A stretch of DNA of 64,000 bases, from contig NZ_JAABOO010000001.1 in NCBI RefSeq assembly GCF_010671605.1, positions 1 through 64,000 on the forward strand. The letters are read 5' to 3'. The translations under genes were made by a program, and so were the position numbers. Of the stretch, positions 59,447-64,000 are shown one piece after another. The notes below the pieces were generated by a model, which made no database searches, had not been told where the DNA came from, and saw only the letters and a program-made list of their open reading frames with translations. Numbering within the stretch: position 1 is the stretch's first letter; each line of letters starts with the position of its first letter. The stretch comes from Leptobacterium flavescens. GTDB lineage: Bacteria; Bacteroidota; Bacteroidia; Flavobacteriales; Flavobacteriaceae.

Positions 59447-61603
59447 TTATCCTATTACCTTTTTGGTAGCATCCATATGTTTAATAAATGGAAACTTGGT
59501 CAGCCTGGTACCGGTAGCCGAATGTATGGCATTGGCAATGGCTGCTCCAACCGGAGGTAATGTCGGTTCTCCTAATCCGGTAGGTGCGATATCACTTTCT
59601 ACAAAATGAACTTCAACCTTCGGGGTTTCATTCATTCTGATAAGACGGTAGTTCTGGAAGTTATTCGCATCCGGTACTCCATCGGTAAACGTGAAATCAC
59701 CGTACATGGCATGTCCTACTCCATCTATAACTCCACCTTGCGCCTGGTTTTTAGCTCCCATTGGATTTACCACAATTCCGCAGTCAACCACACAGGTTAC
59801 TTTTTTCACCACAGGCAATCCCTTATCCATTTCAATATCCGCAACTTCCGCTACGTGAGTATTATGACAGTAGTAAGCTGAGAAGCCCTGGTATACACCA
59901 TCCTGCTTTTTACCCCACCCCGACTTATCGACTGCCATTTTTATAACTCCCTCCATACGTTCGGGAGAATATTGAATGCGATCGTCTGTCGTTCCTTTTA
60001 CATTCTGAAGCAGATCCAGACGTAATTGAATACGATCTACTCCCATAGTATCTGCCAGTTCGTCAAAGAAGCTTTGTTCTGCAAATGCCAGGAAGTTAGT
60101 ATAAGGTGCCCTCCAGGCCCCAGTTGAAATGTTACTATCATAATTGGCTACATCAACCTGATAATTCTCCACAGCACCAGCCGGGAAGAAATTCGGGATC
60201 AAGCCATACATATTAGAATTAACGGAAGCTTCCTTTAGGTGGTATCCTGTTACTTTTCCGTCTTTAACAGAAGCGGCGATCCTGTATTTTATAGATGGCC
60301 TGTAAATTCCGGAAGACATATCATCCTCACGGGAGAAAACCACTTTTACAGGGCTTTTAGCCAAGTGAGAGACCTCAGCAGCTTCAAGAACAAAGTCGCC
60401 GTACAATCTTCTACCGAAACCACCTCCCATACGGGTCATTTCCAGGTGGATCTCACTTTCGTTCCTACCCAGCATCTGGGCAACTCTTCTGGCAGTACCT
60501 GCCGGAGTTTGTATAGGTCCAACCAATTCTATTTTATCGGTTCTGACATCTGCAAAGAAGTTCATTGGCTCCATACAGTTATGAGGAAGGAAAGGCGATT
60601 CATACGTACGCTCCAGCACCTGATCGGCCTGAGCAAAAGCTTTCTTTACATCTCCATCTTTTCTGAGGGTCTCAAATTCCTTTCCGTCCAGAAGTCCGGT
60701 TAGGATCTTATCGTGATCAGAAGAACTTTCTGCTTTTGTCCCTTCTTTCCAACTGGCTTTCAATGCCTTTTTCCCCTTCATTGCGGTCCAGGTATTATTG
60801 GCCAGAACAGCTATCTTATCTCCAAAACGGATTACATTGCTCACCCCTTCTACCGCACGGGCAGCACTGTCGTCATAAGCATCCAGTACCTGTCCGAATG
60901 CAGGGGGTCTGAGAACGGAAGCATAGAGCATACCTTCTCTTTTAAAATCCATTCCGTACAGAGGCTTCCCTGTAACGATCTCATCCAGGTCTACATTAAA
61001 AGCATCTTGTCCGACAATAGTAAAATCTTTAGGATCCTTTAATTTAACATCCTCAGGGATCTCCATTTTTGCGGCATCAATTACCACTTCACCATAACCG
61101 AGCTTATCTCCGCTGGCATTGGTAATTACGCCTTCGCTGGTGCTACATTCAGATGGGTCTACTCCCCATTTTGCCGCAGCGGCATTTACCAGCATTTGTC
61201 TTGCAGTAGCTCCGGTCTGACGCAGAGGGGTCCATCCCTGTCTCAAGGACTGACTTCCTCCTGCTACCTGACGGGTATAATTCTTGGTATCCAGGATCCC
61301 CTGAGCTACATGTACATCTTTCCAGGCCACATCCAGCTCTTCCGCTATGATCATTGGCATGGAAGTCTTTACTCCCTGCCCTATTTCAGGGTTGGGAGAA
61401 AATATCGTTACTTTTCCGTTATCTGCTATTTTAATAAAAGCATTAAAATCATTAAAGTCCAGTTCTGCAATATCTACCGGTGGTGCAGTATCTGCTTTAC
61501 ATGCTGTAAACAGGTTAAACCCTATAAGCATTCCACCACCCGCGAGAGAGGAGGTCTTTAAAAATGATCTTCTGCTAAAAGCTATTTGATTTGAAGGTGT
61601 CAT
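59447..61603 (-). CDS. Molybdopterin-binding large subunit, xanthine dehydrogenase family (set 2)
   Basis: A 718-residue Tat-exported catalytic subunit, signal FSRRSFLKTSSLAGGG (about 9-24). Motifs: SPNPEIGQGVKTSMP (about 70), GGGFGRRLYGDFVLEA (about 394), NISTGAWRAP, and the catalytic Glu in GLGEPTLPPVGAA (about 680). It is related to set 1 but clearly different in detail, so it probably has its own substrate. It follows its small subunit gene by 26 bases; no cytochrome gene is present in this set. Confidence 0.92.
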   Translation of the reverse strand: MTPSNQIAFSRRSFLKTSSLAGGGMLIGFNLFTACKADTAPPVDIAELDFNDFNAFIKIADNGKVTIFSPNPEIGQGVKTSMPMIIAEELDVAWKDVHVAQGILDTKNYTRQVAGGSQSLRQGWTPLRQTGATARQMLVNAAAAKWGVDPSECSTSEGVITNASGDKLGYGEVVIDAAKMEIPEDVKLKDPKDFTIVGQDAFNVDLDEIVTGKPLYGMDFKREGMLYASVLRPPAFGQVLDAYDDSAARAVEGVSNVIRFGDKIAVLANNTWTAMKGKKALKASWKEGTKAESSSDHDKILTGLLDGKEFETLRKDGDVKKAFAQADQVLERTYESPFLPHNCMEPMNFFADVRTDKIELVGPIQTPAGTARRVAQMLGRNESEIHLEMTRMGGGFGRRLYGDFVLEAAEVSHLAKSPVKVVFSREDDMSSGIYRPSIKYRIAASVKDGKVTGYHLKEASVNSNMYGLIPNFFPAGAVENYQVDVANYDSNISTGAWRAPYTNFLAFAEQSFFDELADTMGVDRIQLRLDLLQNVKGTTDDRIQYSPERMEGVIKMAVDKSGWGKKQDGVYQGFSAYYCHNTHVAEVADIEMDKGLPVVKKVTCVVDCGIVVNPMGAKNQAQGGVIDGVGHAMYGDFTFTDGVPDANNFQNYRLIRMNETPKVEVHFVESDIAPTGLGEPTLPPVGAAIANAIHSATGTRLTKFPFIKHMDATKKVIG

Positions 61604-61629
61604 GTTTTGTTTTTTATAGTTGGTTTAAC

Positions 61630-62088
61630 TTATTTCTTAGATGCCGCCAATTCTACGGCTTCTTCTATCCTGTTATAAGATGAGCATCGGCATATATTAC
61701 CGTGCATCGCTTCTCTGATCTCCTCTTTGGTCGGATTGGGATTAGTACTCAGAAAAGCAGAAGCAGTCATCATTTGCCCCGCCTGGCAATAACCACACTG
61801 TGGTACATCTTTCTCCTTCCAGGCTTGTTGAACCGGATGGCTTCCGTCTTCCGAAAGTCCTTCTATGGTGGTAACCGATAGGCCGTCCATCTGAGAAACC
61901 GGAAGCAGGCAGCTTCTTGTCGCACTTCCGTCAACATGAACAGTACAGGCACCGCATTGTCCGATCCCGCATCCGAATTTCGTCCCTACCATATCCAGAT
62001 GATCGCGTAATACCCATAATAAAGGGGTGTCTTCAGCAGCCTCAACAGTATGAGACTTGCCGTTAATCTTTAAGTTGTACGTTGGCAT
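61630..62088 (-). CDS. [2Fe-2S] small subunit of a molybdenum hydroxylase (set 2)
   Basis: A 152-residue iron-sulfur subunit with CGIGQCGACTVH (about 40-51), CLLPVSQ, CGYCQAGQM (about 97) and CRCSSYNRI (about 135). It is the first gene of the set 2 operon, with the large subunit following. The two small subunits are close in sequence around the clusters but differ elsewhere. Confidence 0.92.
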   Translation of the reverse strand: MPTYNLKINGKSHTVEAAEDTPLLWVLRDHLDMVGTKFGCGIGQCGACTVHVDGSATRSCLLPVSQMDGLSVTTIEGLSEDGSHPVQQAWKEKDVPQCGYCQAGQMMTASAFLSTNPNPTKEEIREAMHGNICRCSSYNRIEEAVELAASKK

Positions 62089-62420
62089 AAAATATGTTTT
62101 TAATTAGCAATGGTGTTCTATTGAAAATATTAAGTGCAGAAGGTTTATTTAAACTAAATAAAAATTATATAACTTCCTGCTATTAAAGTTAGTAAAAAAA
62201 AGAAGCTCTGACCTTGTTTTAACAGAGTCTGAAATTAATTATAAATCCGTTAAGAGTAATTTTCTTACTTGTGGTTGGTTGTTGCTAGTTGGTGGTTGTT
62301 AGTTTTTAGTTGTTGGTTGATGGTTACTCGATTTGAAAATTTGAAGATTAGTTAATTGGTTGCTTGTTGGTGGTTCATGGTTGCTCGATTTTATAATTTG
62401 GAGATTAGTTGATTTAAAAA

Positions 62421-62450
62421 TGTCACTTCTCGACTGCGCTCGAAGTGACA
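62421..62450. repeat. REP-like hairpin copy
   Basis: TGTCACTTC and GAAGTGACA flank the core TCGACTGCGCTCG. The same core is seen near 21000 and at 44951. A variant follows at about 62466-62506 (GTCAGTTCGAG to TCGAGAACA). Confidence 0.8.
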
Positions 62451-62613
62451 TTTGGGTATTGATTGTCAGTTCGAGTTTTTTCCGCAGGAAAAAGTATCGA
62501 GAACAGTTATAAAGAAAACCACTTCTCGTTTTCGGAAGGCGGTTTTTTGTTGTCAATTATCGAAGATTTATAGTTGTAGATATGTCACGGATTGCAAATC
62601 CGCGACAACGAGA

Positions 62614-62639
62614 GAAAAGATTCCTGCATACGCAGGAAT
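62614..62639 (-). terminator. Hairpin terminator of the metallophosphoesterase gene
   Basis: ATTCCTGC (62620-62627) pairs with GCAGGAAT (62632-62639) around a four-base loop. On the minus strand only four T follow, so it may be a weak terminator. The unit also resembles a repeat (ATTCCTGCATACGCAGGAAT) that I recall from other Bacteroidota, so it may be a repeat reused as terminator. Confidence 0.55.
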
Positions 62640-62695
62640 GACATTATACAGAATTGGTCATTGATTATTGCTCATTGTTCATTGCTCATTGTAAC

Positions 62696-63631
62696 TTATT
62701 TCCATTCATATATGTAATAAGTTCTTTTATACGATCCGTCGGAGAAGAGGTCGATCATAGAAAACCCGCAATGTGTCTTCCTGAAAACAGAGGATCCCCA
62801 CCATCTTCCGCAAACGGCACCCCCACCTAAATAATCAACTCCGAAAGAGGTGAGTTTATCCGTCATATGAATATGGCCACTTATACAAAGCCTGACTTTT
62901 CCGGCTCCCCATGTTTTAAATATCTCCTGTATTCTATCCGAATCCTGATGAAAATAATAAGGCGTGGGAAACTGTCTTACTTTTGCTGTTGGTGCCCAAC
63001 TGGAAACTGAAGAAGATAAGATCGGGATATGGGATACTATCATTACCGGGGTATTCTGTGATATACCGGACAATTTATCTATCAGCCAATGTTCCTGTTC
63101 CAGATCGATACGGGCATCATATTTTTGTCCGTTTATATTTTGAGTACTGTCTAAAACAATAAAGTGCCAGCCGTCTCTTTGAAAGTCATAATAACGCCCT
63201 GGCATCTGCAGTTCATCTATCATCCATTGTTTTCCGAAAGAAGGACTCGACCTGTCTCCGGAGGCATTGCCGTGTATATCGTGATTCCCTATCGCGTACT
63301 TTGTCTCGATCGGAACAGCTTCCCATTTTCTGTTCCAAAGGTCCCATTGTCCTTTAATAGTGGCCTTACTTCCGGCAAGTGCTTCCATAATAACATCACC
63401 GGTATGGAATATCAGATCCGGCTGCGGGTTTATTTCCAACAACTTTTCTATAAACTGATCCATTTTTCCGGGGCAGTTACGGGCATTATACACATGAGTA
63501 TCCGTAATATGGGCAATTCGCAACTTCTTTGTTCTTGAGCTGCCAAAAAGCGGAATAGGGTTTAACAAAGCTCCCACCGTTACCGCAGTTCCGGCAAATG
63601 TGAGTTTCTTTAAAAATTTTCTTCGTATCAT
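62696..63631 (-). CDS. Secreted calcineurin-like metallophosphoesterase
   Basis: A 311-residue phosphoesterase with a probable Tat signal (RRKFLKKLTFAGTAV, residues 3-17). Metal motifs in order: DTHVY (about 43-47, D-x-H), GDVI (about 78), GNHDIHG (about 116-122), VSHIPI (about 200), and SGHIHM (about 254-259). These form the two-metal site of calcineurin-type phosphatases and phosphodiesterases. It lies 29 bases after the T9SS sorting-domain gene on the same strand, so it may be cotranscribed. The substrate is unknown. Confidence 0.9.
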   Translation of the reverse strand: MIRRKFLKKLTFAGTAVTVGALLNPIPLFGSSRTKKLRIAHITDTHVYNARNCPGKMDQFIEKLLEINPQPDLIFHTGDVIMEALAGSKATIKGQWDLWNRKWEAVPIETKYAIGNHDIHGNASGDRSSPSFGKQWMIDELQMPGRYYDFQRDGWHFIVLDSTQNINGQKYDARIDLEQEHWLIDKLSGISQNTPVMIVSHIPILSSSVSSWAPTAKVRQFPTPYYFHQDSDRIQEIFKTWGAGKVRLCISGHIHMTDKLTSFGVDYLGGGAVCGRWWGSSVFRKTHCGFSMIDLFSDGSYKRTYYIYEWK

Positions 63632-63660
63632 ACTATACTATTTACATATTGTTGAGCAGG

Positions 63661-64000
63661 CTATTTAATGACGATCTTCTTTAAGATTACCGGTATATCA
63701 GGTATATGGATCCCTAAAAAGTAGATGCCCGATTGTCTTCCCGACAGGTCAAGTCTATAGGTATTCTCATTAATTTTAAAAGGAAACAGAGTGGATATCC
63801 TGCCCGTTATATCGAATAATTGAAAATCTATCTTAGTTCCCGAAAAGCGTGGAGAACGAAGGGTTAGTATTTCTTCTGCAGGATTGGGATAGAATATTAC
63901 TTCCCTTTCAATATCACCGCTTTCTATTGTTTCCGTATTTCTTATTGTAAGCCCTTCATTGTTTGTCATTCCTACGGTTGCGGTTACAGACAGGGCTCCT
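63661..64000 (-). CDS. C-terminal fragment of a type IX-secreted protein (partial)
   Basis: The open frame continues off the right edge, so only the last 113 codons or so are seen; the ATG at 63969 is internal. The C-terminal 80 residues are a type A sorting domain of the type IX secretion system: FYPNPAEEILTL, then FQLFDITGRIS, then SGIYFLGI, ending in basic KKIVIK. Such proteins cross the outer membrane and are often anchored to the surface. The N-terminal enzyme or adhesion part is not in the window. Confidence 0.85.
   Translation of the reverse strand, partial: GALSVTATVGMTNNEGLTIRNTETIESGDIEREVIFYPNPAEEILTLRSPRFSGTKIDFQLFDITGRISTLFPFKINENTYRLDLSGRQSGIYFLGIHIPDIPVILKKIVIK

Larger units (their letters stand above)
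62089..62695. repeat. Repeat-rich intergenic region
   Basis: No gene is seen in this 607-base gap. It has degenerate GTTGGTGGTTGTTAG-type tandem units (about 62271-62410), two copies of GGTTGCTCGATTT-like sequence, a TGTCACTTC...GAAGTGACA hairpin (62421-62450), a TTTTTTCCGCAGGAAAAAG hairpin (about 62473), a CGGATTGCAAATCCG palindrome (62588-62602), and TTGCTCATTGTTCATTGCTCATTG units (about 62667-62691, in outline). The left end (62089-62220) should hold the set 2 promoter. Confidence 0.7.

Noticed and set aside
62299-62556. 85-codon frame on the minus strand rich in Lys, Ser, Asn, His
   Set aside because: It is the translation of tandem GGTTGTTAG-type repeats and a REP-like unit (the residue pattern FKSSNH repeats). 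No domain and no start signal.

Overview
The window looks like chromosomal DNA of a flavobacterium (Bacteroidota, class Flavobacteriia). The support is gldF/gldG gliding genes, a C-terminal type IX secretion sorting domain at the right edge, families mostly confined to Bacteroidota (DUF4294, DUF6515, DUF6660, an RND pump fused to an outer-membrane factor), promoters of the TAnnTTTG type, and moderate to low GC. I saw no tRNA, rRNA, CRISPR array, prophage or intact insertion sequence. A strong leftward promoter at the left edge resembles those of flavobacterial rRNA operons.

Layout. 1-17 kb is mostly housekeeping: DUF4294, an M42 peptidase, a three-gene cluster (an S-adenosylhomocysteine-hydrolase-like protein, an uncharacterised protein with an HDIFGH motif, DUF3293), a phoH-purC-acs run, an operon of SAM hydrolase, monooxygenase-like protein, gldF and gldG, then dnaN, a glycosyltransferase and mnmE. 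17-22 kb holds accessory genes among interspersed repeats: an NTF2-like protein, a propeller lipoprotein paired with a TPR/AraC membrane regulator, a thioredoxin-fold protein and a Qnr-like pentapeptide-repeat protein. 22-31 kb is a heavy-metal efflux operon read leftward (DUF6660, CzcA fused to an outer-membrane factor, CzcB, a Fur-family regulator, a P1B-type ATPase).

31-41 kb looks like an envelope and lipid module. One operon carries DUF6515, a Spy-like protein and a LytS/LytTR two-component pair. Two paralogous membrane di-iron hydroxylases of the sterol desaturase superfamily flank it, with a Crp/Fnr regulator, a Rieske oxygenase and its reductase. 41-50 kb holds pyruvate:ferredoxin oxidoreductase, an OsmC protein, a sigma-54 activator with a cyclic-nucleotide-binding domain, and a divergent class III nucleotide cyclase fused to TPRs. 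Between the activator and osmC there is a good -24/-12 promoter and three copies of a 17-bp operator-like repeat. I read this as a complete cyclic-nucleotide-to-sigma-54 circuit controlling osmC, and consider it the most interesting item here.

50-62 kb carries two separate molybdenum hydroxylases of the isoquinoline-oxidoreductase type, one with a di-heme cytochrome c-like protein, plus XdhC and a MocA-like protein for cofactor maturation, two M28 peptidases and a metallo-beta-lactamase-fold lipoprotein. 62-64 kb has a repeat-rich gap, a secreted metallophosphoesterase and the truncated sorting-domain protein.
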